Positions 16,544-27,058 are shown, numbered from the stretch's first letter. The stretch: DNA of 64,000 nucleotides from Shewanella sp. KT0246 (GCF_019654955.1 NZ_BPEV01000001.1:167655-231654); one strand, 5' to 3'. The notes: a model not told the origin generated them from the letters alone. Numbers and translations are program-made.

Positions 16544-16705
16544 GACTTAAGACAGTCGTCACTATCAAAAGCGGAGGGAAGTATACGAAGTTTATTACTG
16601 CTTGTCACCACTGAATTTGCTAGAAACTCACTTCTTGGAGCTGTTTGGTTATCTGTTAATCAATCTTGAGTTCATTAGTGCCAGAGTTCTCTGATTTTTA
16701 ACAAT

Positions 16706-16731
16706 AAAAAGCCCGCTATTAGCGGGCCTTT
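16706..16731 (-). terminator. Terminator of the rpsU-yqeY-dnaG-rpoD operon
   Basis: Seven-base stem GCCCGCT / AGCGGGC with a three-base loop and a T run on the minus strand, 40 bp beyond the rpoD stop. It ends the operon. Confidence 0.85.
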
Positions 16732-16771
16732 TGTTTGAACTCTATTTCTGACTTACTCGTCTTTTTTGGAC

Positions 16772-18604
16772 TTACTCGTCTAAGAACGATTTTAAGATTT
16801 CAGAGCGAGAAGGGTGACGTAGTTTACGTAACGCTTTCGCTTCAATTTGACGAATACGTTCACGTGTTACGTCAAACTGCTTGCCTACTTCTTCAAGAGT
16901 ATGGTCGGTGTTCATATCGATACCAAAACGCATACGCAATACTTTAGCTTCACGAGCAGTTAGGCCTGCTAAGACTTCGTGAGTTGCATTCTTTAAACTT
17001 TCGCTTGTAGCTGAGTCTAAAGGAAGCTCTAAAGTATTATCCTCAATGAAGTCACCTAAGTGCGAATCTTCATCATCACCAATTGGTGTTTCCATTGAAA
17101 TCGGCTCTTTAGCGATCTTCAACACTTTAAGGATCTTATCTTCAGGCATTAACATGCGCTCAGATAACTCTTCTGGTGTTGGTTCGCGACCCATTTCTTG
17201 TAGCATTTGACGTGAAATACGATTTAGTTTGTTAATCGTTTCAATCATATGTACTGGAATACGGATAGTACGTGCTTGGTCAGCAATAGAACGAGTAATT
17301 GCTTGACGGATCCACCATGTTGCATAAGTCGAGAACTTATAACCACGACGGTATTCAAACTTATCTACTGCTTTCATCAAACCAATGTTACCTTCTTGAA
17401 TCAAATCCAAGAACTGTAAGCCACGGTTGGTGTACTTTTTAGCAATAGAAATTACTAGACGTAAGTTTGCTTCAACCATTTCTTTCTTCGCACGACGAGC
17501 TCTTGCCTCACCGATTGACATACGACGGTTGATGTCTTTAATTGCACGGATGATTAAGCCGGTTTCTTCTTCGATTGCAGCGAGTTTAGTGCTGCAACGA
17601 ACAACGTCTTCTTCAACCATTCTTAAGCCTTCAGCATAAGGCTTATTGCTATCTTTTTCTGCATGGAACCAAGCTAAATCGGTTTCGTTGCCAGTGAAGA
17701 ACTTAACAAAGTTTTTCTTAGGCATTTTAGCTTGTTCAACGCATAATTTAAGAATCAAACGCTCTTGAACACGTACGCGATCCATCATGGTGCGCATGCT
17801 TTTAACTAAGCGATCAAACTGTTTTGGAATTAAACGGAATTCTTTAAAGAGTTCGCCGATAACAAACAAAGCACCAATAGCTTCAGGATGGTCACGACCT
17901 TTCTTCTCAATAACTAACAGACCTTTTTCATAAGTCTCACGTAATTGAGTAAACTTCTCTTTAGCTTCTTCAGGACATGGACCTTTTGGGCCTTCCTCTT
18001 CTTCATCGTCCTCGTCGCCGTCATCATCTTCATCTTCAAGTTCTTCTTCAGATAACTCAGAACCAACGTGTGTAGCTGTAGGGGCTACATCGTCGTCATC
18101 TGGGTTAACGAAACCTGCAATGATGTCAGTTAAACGAAGCTCATCCGCTTCATACTTATCAAACTGTTCGAGAATCATCGCAATGGCTTGCGGATATTCT
18201 GAAACAGAACTTTGAACCGTATTAATACCTTCTTCAATACGTTTTGCGATGACGATTTCGCCTTCGCGGGTCAATAGTTCAACCGTTCCCATTTCACGCA
18301 TGTACATACGTACTGGATCGGTTGTACGACCTAATTCGCTCTCTACCGTTGCAAGTGCTGCTGCTGCTTCTTCTGCTGCATCTTCATCGGTGTTGTCCTC
18401 AGACATCATGATATCATCGGCATCTGGCGCTTGTTCGTAAACGCGGATGCCCATGTCATTGATCATCTGGACAATATCTTCAATCTGATCTGAATCGACC
18501 ATGTCAGCTGGCAAGTGGTCATTGACTTCAGCATAGGTTAAATAACCTTGCTCTTTACCTTTAGCAAGCAACAATTTAAGTTGCGACTGCGGAGTATGCT
18601 CCAT
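16772..18604 (-). CDS. rpoD: RNA polymerase primary sigma factor 70
   Basis: Housekeeping sigma factor, about 610 residues (E. coli 613). Region 1.1 begins [29 protein letters not shown]; region 1.2 [21 protein letters not shown]; an acidic non-conserved stretch ([11 protein letters not shown]) follows; regions 2-3 contain [25 protein letters not shown] and [10 protein letters not shown]; region 4.2 is [21 protein letters not shown]. The ATG at 18604 is chosen over 18613 because GGA lies 8 bases upstream and the product then starts like other RpoD proteins. Last gene of the macromolecular-synthesis operon. Confidence 0.97.
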   Translation of the reverse strand: MEHTPQSQLKLLLAKGKEQGYLTYAEVNDHLPADMVDSDQIEDIVQMINDMGIRVYEQAPDADDIMMSEDNTDEDAAEEAAAALATVESELGRTTDPVRMYMREMGTVELLTREGEIVIAKRIEEGINTVQSSVSEYPQAIAMILEQFDKYEADELRLTDIIAGFVNPDDDDVAPTATHVGSELSEEELEDEDDDGDEDDEEEEGPKGPCPEEAKEKFTQLRETYEKGLLVIEKKGRDHPEAIGALFVIGELFKEFRLIPKQFDRLVKSMRTMMDRVRVQERLILKLCVEQAKMPKKNFVKFFTGNETDLAWFHAEKDSNKPYAEGLRMVEEDVVRCSTKLAAIEEETGLIIRAIKDINRRMSIGEARARRAKKEMVEANLRLVISIAKKYTNRGLQFLDLIQEGNIGLMKAVDKFEYRRGYKFSTYATWWIRQAITRSIADQARTIRIPVHMIETINKLNRISRQMLQEMGREPTPEELSERMLMPEDKILKVLKIAKEPISMETPIGDDEDSHLGDFIEDNTLELPLDSATSESLKNATHEVLAGLTAREAKVLRMRFGIDMNTDHTLEEVGKQFDVTRERIRQIEAKALRKLRHPSRSEILKSFLDE

Positions 18605-18754
18605 AGATATCATCCAAGTTGGGGAAACTGAAATAACGACTGGACACCTGCCGAAGCATAAGTGTCAAGCAAATCGTCAATTATAGCTGTATGAACTAAA
18701 GTACGCTAGTCCATGACATTGCTTAACTGAACATTTTTAAAATAAAAAATGCAG

Positions 18755-20479
18755 TTATGCGATGCCTTTCATTATTGAAATCAGCTTCGTTAGCTGAATT
18801 TTTTCAGCTTTCGTTAGAGTTTGTTTAAGACTCAATTCCTGATAACGCTGCTCAATATATTGATTGTTCAACCAGATCAGGGTTTGTTTAAACTCTTGAA
18901 CTAAGTTTTCATCCGCCACTTGGTGGTCCCATTGGGCCAATTTAATCAAGGCACCTTTTTGCTCGTGCTCTCGATATATCTCAAGTAGTTGTGCGCTGTT
19001 AAACTGTTGTTCGCGAGTTAAATTTAACAAATCAATTAGCAAATCAATGCCAGCAATTTGTATGTGAGCTAATGCAGGTTGGGCACCTAAGCCATAACCT
19101 AAATCAGGTCGCTGTACTAACAAAGCAATGGCTAATCGCAATGGAGTTCCGCGGCCTTGTAAGCCCTTTTTATTCATAGGTTGTTGTTGTTTTACGGCAA
19201 AACCTAATTTTTTCTTTAAATCATCTGCGCTGTTCATACCGATCTTGTGCGCAAGATTTTCTAACAATAAATTCTGTAAAACAGTATCTTGTACTCGTTC
19301 AATAAGCGACATGGCTTCTTTAGCCAGAGCACTTTTGTCGGTACCGTATTGATTGGTTAATGTCTCAAATAAAAATGCAGGTAAATCAAGCGCATCGAGC
19401 ATTAACTTTTCAAAACCTTCTTTACCGACTTGGCGAACCATAGTATCTGGATCTTCACCTTGTGGTAAAAACATAAATCTAACAACATCACCAGGCTTTA
19501 ATAAAGGCAGGGCAGTTTCTAATGCACGCCATGCCGCCTTTTTGCCAGCTTTATCGCCGTCATAACAACAAATGACTTCTTTTGCACTACGTACTAATAG
19601 CTGGAATTGTTCAGCTGTAGTGGCAGTACCTAAGGATGCAACTGCGTAATCAACGTCGAATTGCGCTAGCGCAACTACATCCATATAACCTTCAACAATC
19701 AATACTTGTTGAGGGTCTCTATGTCTTTGCTTCAATTCATAAAGGCCGTAAAGCTCATTACCCTTATGAAATATGGGCGTTTCTGGAGAATTCAAGTATT
19801 TCGGTGTTCCATCGCCTAAAACTCGACCACCGAAGCCAACTACACGACCACGACGGTCACGAATAGGGAACATTAATCGATCGCGAAAGCGGTCGTAACG
19901 TTTGCCGTTATCGTTGGCAATTAACATGCCTGCTGTAAGTAGCTTGTCTTGCGCTGATTGGTTTTGGCGGTAACGACTAAGTAATCCGTCCCAGCCGTCA
20001 GGCGCAAAACCTATTCCAAAGTGTTCAACCACATTGGCTGAAAGTCCTCTGAAATCTAAATAATCTAATACTTTTTGTTTGTCTGAGTGCTGACGTAACT
20101 GGCTTTGATAAAAGAGATTAGCTTCTTCCATCAATTGGTATAAGTCGCGACTCAAACCTTGATCTTTTTTAGGACCAGTACCTTGTTCTCTTGGTACATC
20201 TAATCCTAATTTACCTGCGAGTTCTTCGATGGCGTCAACGAATTCAAGCCTATCGTATTCCATAATGAAATCGATGGCGTTGCCATGGGCACCACAACCA
20301 AAGCAGTGATAAAACTGTTTATCTCGACTGACAGTAAAAGAAGGAGATTTTTCGCTATGAAAAGGACAACATGCAGAGTGATTTTTCCCTGCTTTTTTCA
20401 AAGGAACACGATGATCAATTAGATCAACAATGTCTGTGCGAGCTATAAGCTCATTGATAAAGTCACGAGGTATCGCCAT
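18755..20479 (-). CDS. dnaG: DNA primase
   Basis: Synthesises RNA primers at the replication fork. Domains: N-terminal CHC2 zinc finger (CCPFH near residue 38 and HCFGCGAHG), TOPRIM core (VGFGGRVLGDGTPKYLNSPET, then VEGYMDVVALAQ and CYDGDKAGKKAAWRA), and a C-terminal DnaB-interacting helical part. The start is the ATG at 20479 (MAIPRDFI); the open frame 13 codons further has no homologous start. 574 residues, close to E. coli. It lies 84 bp after yqeY across an attenuator stem-loop and 150 bp before rpoD. Confidence 0.96.
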   Translation of the reverse strand: MAIPRDFINELIARTDIVDLIDHRVPLKKAGKNHSACCPFHSEKSPSFTVSRDKQFYHCFGCGAHGNAIDFIMEYDRLEFVDAIEELAGKLGLDVPREQGTGPKKDQGLSRDLYQLMEEANLFYQSQLRQHSDKQKVLDYLDFRGLSANVVEHFGIGFAPDGWDGLLSRYRQNQSAQDKLLTAGMLIANDNGKRYDRFRDRLMFPIRDRRGRVVGFGGRVLGDGTPKYLNSPETPIFHKGNELYGLYELKQRHRDPQQVLIVEGYMDVVALAQFDVDYAVASLGTATTAEQFQLLVRSAKEVICCYDGDKAGKKAAWRALETALPLLKPGDVVRFMFLPQGEDPDTMVRQVGKEGFEKLMLDALDLPAFLFETLTNQYGTDKSALAKEAMSLIERVQDTVLQNLLLENLAHKIGMNSADDLKKKLGFAVKQQQPMNKKGLQGRGTPLRLAIALLVQRPDLGYGLGAQPALAHIQIAGIDLLIDLLNLTREQQFNSAQLLEIYREHEQKGALIKLAQWDHQVADENLVQEFKQTLIWLNNQYIEQRYQELSLKQTLTKAEKIQLTKLISIMKGIA

Positions 20480-20511
20480 ATATGCTATAGGTCTCGCATT
20501 ACCAAGTAGAT

Positions 20512-20544
20512 AAAACAAACAAGCCGCGCAAAATGCACGGCTTA
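20512..20544 (-). terminator. Intercistronic attenuator between yqeY and dnaG
   Basis: Ten-base stem AAGCCGTGCA / TGCGCGGCTT with one G-T pair, a TTT loop and the T-rich tail GTTTGTTTT on the minus strand. In E. coli a terminator between rpsU and dnaG lowers primase expression relative to S21 and sigma-70. This structure is in the equivalent place. Confidence 0.75.
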
Positions 20545-20562
20545 TTCAACACTAAAAATCTA

Positions 20563-21006
20563 TTAGTTTAATTTAGCACGAATTTGGCCGCCAATGGCAC
20601 CCATATCTGCACGTCCTTGAACCTTAGATTTTAATGCTCCCATTACTTTGCCCATATCCGCCATGGTTGATGCTCCTACCTTAGAGATAGCTTCATCAAT
20701 GATTGCGGCAACTTCTTCTTCTGTTAAAGGAGAAGGCAAGAAAGTTTCAATAACTTGAATCTCTGCTGCTTCAGTTGCTGCTAACTCCGGGCGACCTGCT
20801 GACTCGTATTGAGTAATAGAATCGCGACGTTGTTTCACCATTTTGGTTAAAACGGCTATTGTCTGTTCATCGGTCAGAGTTTCGCGGGTATCCACTTCAA
20901 TCTGTTTAACGGCAGACAATGCCATACGAATAGTCCCCAAACGTGCCTTATCTTTGGCACGCATGGCTTCTTTCATCTGGTCTTTTAGCTGTTCAACTAG
21001 GCTCAT
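20563..21006 (-). CDS. yqeY: GatB/YqeY domain protein
   Basis: 147-residue GatB/YqeY protein, the C-terminal tRNA-binding-like domain of GatB found alone. Blocks seen: LKDQMKEAMRAKDKARLGTIRM, VLTKMVKQRRDSITQYESAGRPELAA, VIETFLPSPLTEEEV and DMGKVMGALKSKVQGRADM. Its biochemical role is not settled. It starts 7 bases after rpsU and is co-transcribed with it; this insertion in the rpsU-dnaG-rpoD operon is usual in Gammaproteobacteria outside the enterics. Confidence 0.92.
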   Translation of the reverse strand: MSLVEQLKDQMKEAMRAKDKARLGTIRMALSAVKQIEVDTRETLTDEQTIAVLTKMVKQRRDSITQYESAGRPELAATEAAEIQVIETFLPSPLTEEEVAAIIDEAISKVGASTMADMGKVMGALKSKVQGRADMGAIGGQIRAKLN

Positions 21007-21013
21007 AATGAGA

Positions 21014-21229
21014 TTAGTATAAACGTACGCGACGTGCGTTTTCGCGAGAAAGCTTCTTAGCTAGACGCTTAACAGCGGCAGCTTTTGCGCGCTTACGTGC
21101 AGAAGTTGGCTTCTCGTAGAATTCACGAGCGCGAACATCAGCTAAGATACCAGCTTTTTCACAAGAGCGCTTGAAACGACGAAGAGCTACGTCGAATGGT
21201 TCGTTTTCACGTACTTTAATAATTGGCAT
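21014..21229 (-). CDS. rpsU: 30S ribosomal protein S21
   Basis: 71-residue basic protein beginning [21 protein letters not shown] and ending ENARRVRLY, essentially identical in pattern to E. coli S21. It helps base-pairing of the anti-Shine-Dalgarno with mRNA on the small subunit. AGGGG lies 12 bases before the ATG. First gene of the macromolecular-synthesis operon, divergent from tsaD, with a sigma-70-like promoter upstream. Confidence 0.97.
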   Translation of the reverse strand: MPIIKVRENEPFDVALRRFKRSCEKAGILADVRAREFYEKPTSARKRAKAAAVKRLAKKLSRENARRVRLY

Positions 21230-21312
21230 ACGCCATCACCCCTTAGGTGTAGTTAATTTGGCACTACCATTAAAGGTAGATTAACCAAGGCTATTTAATA
21301 AAATGGTGCGGA

Positions 21313-21342
21313 ATTCTACACCGAGATATGTGCATTTGTAAA
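21313..21342 (-). promoter_or_regulatory. Sigma-70 promoter for rpsU operon
   Basis: On the minus strand TTTACA, an 18-base spacer and TAGAAT. The -10 hexamer lies 84 bases before the rpsU ATG. It is the best match in the 239-bp rpsU-tsaD divergent region. Confidence 0.6.
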
Positions 21343-21468
21343 CCCCCTTTATAACTGAGTTTGTGTAATTCGCTTGTCATATTTTTGCAGATAGTCGAGC
21401 TTTACTGGAATAACGCTGCATCAACAGGTAGAATTGCCGCCCTTACAATTTTAGGAATATGAGCTGCT

Positions 21469-22482
21469 ATGCGGGTTTTAGGTATTGAAACGTCTTGTGA
21501 TGAAACTGGAATTGCCGTTTTTGATGATGAGCAAGGGTTGTTGTCACATGCATTATATAGCCAAGTAAAATTACATGCTGACTATGGTGGCGTGGTACCA
21601 GAGCTAGCATCTCGTGACCATGTTCGAAAAATTGTACCTTTGATTAAGCAAGCTTTAAAAGAAGCGAATTCAACGGTTGATGATATTGATGGTATTGCTT
21701 TTACCAAAGGCCCAGGTTTAATTGGTGCATTATTGGTGGGGGCGTGTGTTGGCCGTTCTTTAGCATATTCATGGGATAAACCTGCTATTGGGGTGCATCA
21801 CATGGAAGGGCATTTATTAGCGCCAATGCTTGAAGATGATTCACCAGAGTTTCCTTTCTTAGCCTTATTAGTATCTGGCGGCCACTCAATGTTGGTTAAA
21901 GTGGATGGTATTGGCCAATACGAAGTTTTAGGTGAGTCAGTCGATGATGCGGCAGGTGAAGCTTTTGACAAAACCGCTAAGTTAATGGGCTTAGATTACC
22001 CAGGAGGCCCAAGACTTGCCAAGCTAGCTTCAAAGGGAGTAGAAGCAGGTTACAAGTTCCCACGGCCTATGACTGACAAACCAGGGCTTAATTTTAGTTT
22101 TTCTGGTTTGAAAACATTTACCGCAAATACCATTGCCGCAGAACCTGATGATGAACAAACTCGCGCTAATATTGCTCGTGCGTTTGAAGAAGCCGTTGTA
22201 GATACCTTAGCGATTAAATGCAAACGTGCATTAAAACAAACTGGCTATAACCGTTTAGTGGTTGCAGGTGGAGTCAGCGCTAATAGCCGTTTAAGAGAAA
22301 ACCTTGCTGAAATGATGCAACAACTAAATGGTGAAGTGTTTTATCCTCGTGGTGAGTTTTGTACTGATAATGGTGCGATGATCGCTTATGCTGGTTTACA
22401 GCGCTTAAAGGCGGGTCAAACAGAAGATCTTGAAGTTAAAGGTCAACCACGCTGGCCATTAGATACCTTAGCAGCGGTATAA
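21469..22482 (+). CDS. tsaD: tRNA N6-threonylcarbamoyladenosine transferase subunit
   Basis: Transfers threonylcarbamoyl to A37 of ANN-decoding tRNAs together with TsaB and TsaE. 337 residues. Begins [18 protein letters not shown]; the metal-binding HHMEGH (two histidines as HxxxH) is near residue 110; [10 protein letters not shown] and the nucleotide-binding [19 protein letters not shown] follow; C-terminal [11 protein letters not shown]. Divergent from rpsU, the usual arrangement in Gammaproteobacteria. Confidence 0.96.
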   Translation: MRVLGIETSCDETGIAVFDDEQGLLSHALYSQVKLHADYGGVVPELASRDHVRKIVPLIKQALKEANSTVDDIDGIAFTKGPGLIGALLVGACVGRSLAYSWDKPAIGVHHMEGHLLAPMLEDDSPEFPFLALLVSGGHSMLVKVDGIGQYEVLGESVDDAAGEAFDKTAKLMGLDYPGGPRLAKLASKGVEAGYKFPRPMTDKPGLNFSFSGLKTFTANTIAAEPDDEQTRANIARAFEEAVVDTLAIKCKRALKQTGYNRLVVAGGVSANSRLRENLAEMMQQLNGEVFYPRGEFCTDNGAMIAYAGLQRLKAGQTEDLEVKGQPRWPLDTLAAV

Positions 22483-22500
22483 CGATAGATATAAAGACAA

Positions 22501-22527
22501 AAGCCTAAGCCATGGCTTAGGTTTTTT
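22501..22527 (+). terminator. Terminator after tsaD
   Basis: Self-complementary CCTAAGCCATGGCTTAGG stem followed by six T. It lies 20 bp past the tsaD stop and faces the convergent plsY gene. Confidence 0.8.
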
Positions 22528-22578
22528 CGTTTAAGCTGATAACTACCGTAAAGGTACTATCTTCAATCAATCGCTTAA

Positions 22579-23196
22579 TCAGCTTTGTTCATTATTGGTC
22601 TTCTTTTTGCGTGACAGCTTACTTTCTTCACCAATCCTTAAACGTTTAATATTATCTTTGTGCCTTATGACAATTAACAAAGATAGCATAGCGACAGGAA
22701 TGATAAATCTGTCATCTAGCCACCATGTATAAATAGGGGCAAGCATTGCGGTCAGAATAGCTGCAAGAGATGAATAACGTGTCACTAAGACAAACACAAT
22801 CCAAGTAACTATTAATGATAGCGCTAAATCTCCACCAATGGGGGCCATGGCACCAAAAGCCGTAGCGACACCTTTACCACCTTGAAAATTAAAGAAGATA
22901 GGGAAAATGTGACCAAGACAAGCTGCGATGGCAATTAAGCCAAGTGAAACTGCGTCTTGGCCTAAAAGATAGCCACAATAACTAGGCGCTGCACCTTTTA
23001 GCATGTCAAAAAATAACACTAAACCTGCAGAACTGGCACCACCAATCCTAAGCACATTAGTTGCCCCTGGGTTTCCTGAGCCTTCTAAACGCGGGTCCGG
23101 CAATCCTCGTAATTTGCATACAAGAATGGCACTTGAAATTGAACCGGCTAAGTAGGCGGTTATAATCATCAGAATCGTGATTGTAACAGCGCTCAA
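22579..23196 (-). CDS. plsY: Acyl-phosphate:glycerol-3-phosphate acyltransferase
   Basis: Inner-membrane enzyme making lysophosphatidic acid from acyl-phosphate. 205 residues with five or six membrane helices and the PlsY signature loops [12 protein letters not shown] (residues 40-51) and [14 protein letters not shown]. The start is a TTG at 23196, preceded by AAGGAAACCAA at proper distance. It ends in a lysine-rich tail. Next to tsaD and folB as in E. coli. Confidence 0.94.
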   Translation of the reverse strand: MSAVTITILMIITAYLAGSISSAILVCKLRGLPDPRLEGSGNPGATNVLRIGGASSAGLVLFFDMLKGAAPSYCGYLLGQDAVSLGLIAIAACLGHIFPIFFNFQGGKGVATAFGAMAPIGGDLALSLIVTWIVFVLVTRYSSLAAILTAMLAPIYTWWLDDRFIIPVAMLSLLIVIRHKDNIKRLRIGEESKLSRKKKTNNEQS

Positions 23197-23436
23197 ATTG
23201 GTTTCCTTACTCGTCTTAGGGTATTATCGCCCATTCATTAATTTCATAAGAGATTAATTGTAATTACAGGGTTAATAAGCTCTTTTAAACTATCTGATAT
23301 TGCTAAGTGCAGCCGCTATCCTACTGCTTTAATTGCTCAGGAAAAAGGCTAAAACTATAATAACTGCTATTTGATGTGATTTTCAGCCCTTTAAGCTGAA
23401 ATTTTTATGATAAGAAGTGTAAAGCGTGGAGTTCAC

Positions 23437-23790
23437 ATGGACAAAGTTTTAATTCGCGAGCTAAAAGTAGAAACAGTAATTGGTATTTATGAATGGGAAA
23501 AGCAAATTCATCAAACCTTACTTATCGATCTTGATATGGCGTGGGACAATAAGCTTGCTGCTGCGTCAGACGATTATCAACATGCACTTTGCTACGAGAC
23601 AGTTTCAAATCGGCTAACGGCATTAATCACAGAAAAACCAATAGAACTCATAGAAACAGTCGCAGAGATGACTGCTGAGTGTTTAATGTCTGAATTTAAT
23701 GTTTTATGGGTTAAGGTCGCTGTTATGAAACCTGGAGCGGTACCAACGGCAAAATCAGTTGGCGTTGTCATTGAACGTGGTCATATTTAG
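23437..23790 (+). CDS. folB: Dihydroneopterin aldolase
   Basis: Folate pathway enzyme splitting dihydroneopterin to hydroxymethyl-dihydropterin and glycolaldehyde. 117 residues beginning MDKVLIRELKVETVIGIYEWEK and containing YETVSNRLTALI and the active-site VAVMKPGAVPTAKSVGVVIER. The ATG at 23437 is used, 8 bases after GGAG; the frame is open back to 23407 without homologous sequence. Its product feeds FolK, encoded 115 bp downstream. Confidence 0.94.
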   Translation: MDKVLIRELKVETVIGIYEWEKQIHQTLLIDLDMAWDNKLAAASDDYQHALCYETVSNRLTALITEKPIELIETVAEMTAECLMSEFNVLWVKVAVMKPGAVPTAKSVGVVIERGHI

Positions 23791-23904
23791 TACAGTTTTA
23801 TATCGTGGTGAGGTCTGAAAGTCCATCATCACATTTAATTGACAGTTTCCATGCTTCAATTAATCAACTTTTCATATTTACTCTGTATATTACCGGATTA
23901 GTTA

Positions 23905-24408
23905 ATGGCACGTATTTATATCAGTTTGGGAACCAACATTGATCCTGTGGAACATATGCATTCAGGGTTAGTGGATTTACATCAATATTTTGGCAAGCTT
24001 ACGCTATCAAGAATGTTCGAAAGTGAAGCGGTTGGTTTTCAAGGTACAAATTTCTTAAATATGGTTGCTGCAGCGGATACTGATATGAGTATTACTGACG
24101 TTGTTGCCACATTTAAGCGAATTGAAAAACAAAATGGACGTATCCGGGGCGAAAAAAAGTTTAGCCCTCGGAGTTTAGATATAGATTTACTGCTTTACGA
24201 TGATGAGGTTTGTCATCAGCCTATTGAGCTTCCTCGAGGTGAGATTCTTTATAATGCATTTGTATTATGGCCTTTATCCGAGATTGCCCCGTTGCTGGCA
24301 CACCCTATCACACAACAGTCGTATCAAGACCTATGGGATAGCTATGATAAGTCGAGTCAGAATATCTGGCCGATCGAGTTTGCCTTTCCGCAACTAGTTT
24401 CTAAATAG
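23905..24408 (+). CDS. folK: 2-amino-4-hydroxy-6-hydroxymethyldihydropteridine pyrophosphokinase
   Basis: Transfers pyrophosphate from ATP to the pterin made by FolB. 167 residues: IYISLGTNIDP at the start, the FQGTNFLNMV block in the middle, and the metal-binding and ATP-binding FSPRSLDIDLLLYDDE. Separated from folB by a 114-bp non-coding stretch, so it may have its own promoter. Similar in length to E. coli FolK (159). Confidence 0.93.
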   Translation: MARIYISLGTNIDPVEHMHSGLVDLHQYFGKLTLSRMFESEAVGFQGTNFLNMVAAADTDMSITDVVATFKRIEKQNGRIRGEKKFSPRSLDIDLLLYDDEVCHQPIELPRGEILYNAFVLWPLSEIAPLLAHPITQQSYQDLWDSYDKSSQNIWPIEFAFPQLVSK

Positions 24409-24513
24409 CTCGTCAATTACTTAGTCGGATACGCCTATTTCGCGATAGCGAGCAAAAATCAGCTCACTTTCAATATATTATTTAAATAATAAGTACATTT
24501 TTAAAGGAACACC

Positions 24514-25314
24514 ATGGACACGCTTCAGGTCATTATATTAGCTCTTATTCAAGGGCTTACTGAATTTTTACCTATTTCAAGCTCAGCACATTTAATTTTA
24601 CCTTCACAAATTTTAGGTTGGGAAGATCAAGGGTTAGCTTTTGATGTTGCCGTGCATATTGGTTCGTTGTTGGCCGTAGTTATTTATTTTAGAAAAGAAA
24701 TATGGGCGATGTTAACCGCATGGATTAACAGTATATTTAAAGGTGTGCATACCCAAGACAGTAAATTAGCTTGGTGGATTATTTTAGCGACATTGCCAGC
24801 GGTATTTTTTGGTTTTATGGCGAAAGATTTAATCGAAACATACTTACGTGGACCTGGTGTTATTGCTATCACCACTGTTATCTTCGGCTTAATGCTTTGG
24901 GTAGGTGATAAAATGGCGCGAAATGAATTAACAGAGTACCAAACTGGCTGGCGCAAAGCTTTGCTTATTGGCTTTGCCCAAGCAATGGCAATCATCCCAG
25001 GGACGTCACGTTCAGGTATCACCATTACAGCGGCATTAATGCTAGGGCTTAATCGTGACGCTGCTGCACGTTTTTCGTTTTTAATGTCGATTCCGGTGAT
25101 TTTAGGCGCGGCAATATTGATGAGTAAAGATGCTTTAGCGGGCGATGTTGTTTTTAACTACACTGAGATTCTACTTGGTATCGCCGTTTCATTTGTCGCC
25201 GCTTATACCTGTATTTTCTTCTTCTTGAAAATCATCAGTAAAATTGGTATGACGCCATTTGTGCTGTATCGCTTAATGCTAGGTGCTGTATTATGTGGTT
25301 TTATTTTCCTGTAA
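24514..25314 (+). CDS. uppP: Undecaprenyl-diphosphatase (bacitracin resistance)
   Basis: Recycles undecaprenyl carrier lipid for cell-wall synthesis. 266 residues, about eight membrane helices. Both catalytic motifs are present: [18 protein letters not shown] at residues 9-26 and [18 protein letters not shown] near residue 165. AAAGGAACACC precedes the ATG. Terminated by a strong hairpin 20 bp downstream. Confidence 0.95.
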   Translation: MDTLQVIILALIQGLTEFLPISSSAHLILPSQILGWEDQGLAFDVAVHIGSLLAVVIYFRKEIWAMLTAWINSIFKGVHTQDSKLAWWIILATLPAVFFGFMAKDLIETYLRGPGVIAITTVIFGLMLWVGDKMARNELTEYQTGWRKALLIGFAQAMAIIPGTSRSGITITAALMLGLNRDAAARFSFLMSIPVILGAAILMSKDALAGDVVFNYTEILLGIAVSFVAAYTCIFFFLKIISKIGMTPFVLYRLMLGAVLCGFIFL

Positions 25315-25334
25315 AATAAACGTTCAGTCAGACC

Positions 25335-25366
25335 AAAAAAAACGGGTATTTTACCCGTTTTTTATT
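25335..25366 (+). terminator. Terminator after uppP
   Basis: AAAACGGGTA / TACCCGTTTT stem with a three-base loop, A run before and T run after; it can work in both directions. Confidence 0.85.
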
Positions 25367-25422
25367 TTGTTTAATTTATCTTTTTTGATGATAGTAATAA
25401 CCCCAAAGGAAGTCTGCTCGCT

Positions 25423-26244
25423 ATGAACTCAATCCTGAATTGCCCAACCTGCGCTGCAAAGCTTCACTTTCATGAGTCATCAAAGGGCTATTACTGTGAT
25501 AATAAACATCATTTTGATAAAAACGCTCAAGGATACTGGTCGTTTGTAACGTCACCAAAGTTTAAAGGCTCAAGTGAGAGTCGTGATCAATTACGTTCAA
25601 AACGCTTTTTAATGGCTTCAGGTATTTTTGCACCTTTAACTGAGCAGCTGTCAGCCGTTTTTAATAAGGCTATTAAGGGTATAAAAGATGTGAACCATCT
25701 GAACTATCAGTGTGCTGACGGTTTTTATTTACGTTCAATAGCCCAAAGTGCTGATAACGATGAAATCACTCATTGGGGTGTTTCAGAAGCAAATAATGCG
25801 CTTTTTGCCGCGAGTAAAGATAATACACCTGCAAATTTATTATTGAGTCCGTTTAAGAAACTACCTTTCTCTGATCAATCACTAGATGTGGTTACCTTAT
25901 TTGATGCGCAACTGAAAGGAAAAGAGTGTTTAAGGATCCTTAAAAAAGAGGGTGTTTTATTAATGCTGGTTCCTGCACCAAGGCACTTGTGGCAATTAAA
26001 GCAAAAAATTTATGACAACTTATCTGAAAAACCTCAGCAATTAAATTTACCTAAAGATATTGAATTAATAGAATCAACATCGATTAATTTTACGGCAGAT
26101 GTCACAGGTGAACAAGCAATGACATTATTAGACATGAATAATCTGGGCTGGCGAATTAATGACGAACTCAAACATGACATTAAACAAAAGCCGGTGACAG
26201 GTTTGGAATTTGATTACTTGTTACTTACGGCAAAAGTAAAATAG
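25423..26244 (+). CDS. RlmA-like rRNA methyltransferase homologue with degenerate SAM site
   Basis: 273 residues resembling the 23S rRNA G745 methyltransferase RlmA: N-terminal zinc ligands Cys7, Cys10, Cys25 and His29, the LPFSDQSLDVV strand and turn, and PAPRHLWQLKQKIYD, matching E. coli PGPRHLMELKGLIYN. But the SAM-binding glycine loop (DIGCGEG in E. coli) is replaced by NYQCADGFY and the acidic ribose-binding residue after it is not evident. It may therefore be inactive as a methyltransferase or use a changed site. AAAGGAAG lies before the ATG. Monocistronic. Confidence 0.7.
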   Translation: MNSILNCPTCAAKLHFHESSKGYYCDNKHHFDKNAQGYWSFVTSPKFKGSSESRDQLRSKRFLMASGIFAPLTEQLSAVFNKAIKGIKDVNHLNYQCADGFYLRSIAQSADNDEITHWGVSEANNALFAASKDNTPANLLLSPFKKLPFSDQSLDVVTLFDAQLKGKECLRILKKEGVLLMLVPAPRHLWQLKQKIYDNLSEKPQQLNLPKDIELIESTSINFTADVTGEQAMTLLDMNNLGWRINDELKHDIKQKPVTGLEFDYLLLTAKVK

Positions 26245-26410
26245 TATTGTTTGTTGTATTGGAAACTGTTGCTTCTAAAATTTGTTAACTGAAATATTAC
26301 AGTATCGAAGGCAAAGGTGGGTTATTGGTCTTTTAGTTCAATGTGACTGGTTTAAAGGCTTAGGCTAAAAGAGGTTGGGTGTAATAGAAATGAGTTTAAT
26401 AAAGCCTAAA

Positions 26411-26466
26411 AACAATTAAGGCTTGAAATGGTAATAAACACTTAGTGCTATTACTATTATCAAGCC
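26411..26466 (-). terminator. Terminator of lpp
   Basis: Long hairpin on the minus strand: outer stem GGCTTGA / TCAAGCC, inner ATAGTAATA / TATTACCAT, followed by a T-rich tract. It lies 43 bp past the lpp stop. The rest of the 264-bp gap to the RlmA-like gene (26245-26410) shows nothing I recognise. Confidence 0.6.
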
Positions 26467-26508
26467 CTAATAATCAACCTATATAAATAAGCTAATTTTC
26501 ATGTATTC

Positions 26509-26775
26509 TTACTTTTTGTAAGAAGAAGCCATGTTGTCGATACGGTCGTTAGCACGTGACGCTTCAGCTTGTGCGTCCATAGCTGCAGCTTTAGTATCTT
26601 TAACATCAGCAGCAAGTTTGCTTTGATCAGACTTTAAAGAGCTAACTTCAGCAGATAGTTGATCTACTTTGTTACCTAGATTAGCAACACTTTCTTCTAA
26701 AGCAGTAGTGTTTGCACAGCCACCTAAAAGAGCAGTCATAGCAACACCAGCAATCATTAGTACTTTCTTGTTCAT
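26509..26775 (-). CDS. lpp: Alanine-zipper major outer-membrane lipoprotein (Lpp type)
   Basis: 88-residue lipoprotein: basic start MNKKVLM, hydrophobic stretch, lipobox LLGGC, then a heptad-repeat coiled coil (VANLGNKVDQLSAEVSSLKSDQ) ending SSYKK. As in E. coli Lpp, the terminal Lys can be attached to peptidoglycan, and the N-terminal Cys carries lipid. Alanine-rich repeats in the second half are typical of Shewanella and Vibrio. The ATG at 26775 follows GAAGGG; the frame's upstream Met at 26790 has no site. Maturation needs Lgt, whose gene is absent from its usual place at the end of this window. Confidence 0.88.
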   Translation of the reverse strand: MNKKVLMIAGVAMTALLGGCANTTALEESVANLGNKVDQLSAEVSSLKSDQSKLAADVKDTKAAAMDAQAEASRANDRIDNMASSYKK

Positions 26776-27058
26776 GGAAAATCCCTTCATTATAGGTTGT
26801 AATAAATTGCTGAAGCATATTGCTCAGCAGCGCTTTAATTATGTCACAGCTTTTAGATTTTGCTATACCAAAAACCAATAAATATGACAAAAAACTTCGT
26901 AAATCTAATAGATTGAAGCAAATTTCTTCATAAATTTATCAATTAATCCTCAAAGAGGTGTTTATTTATTAGTCTGAGGTTTAACAGAATTAACATCCGT
27001 TAGTACTATTTCTATTAAATAATGCCAAACTCTTTTTCGACCATTGATTATTGAATAC

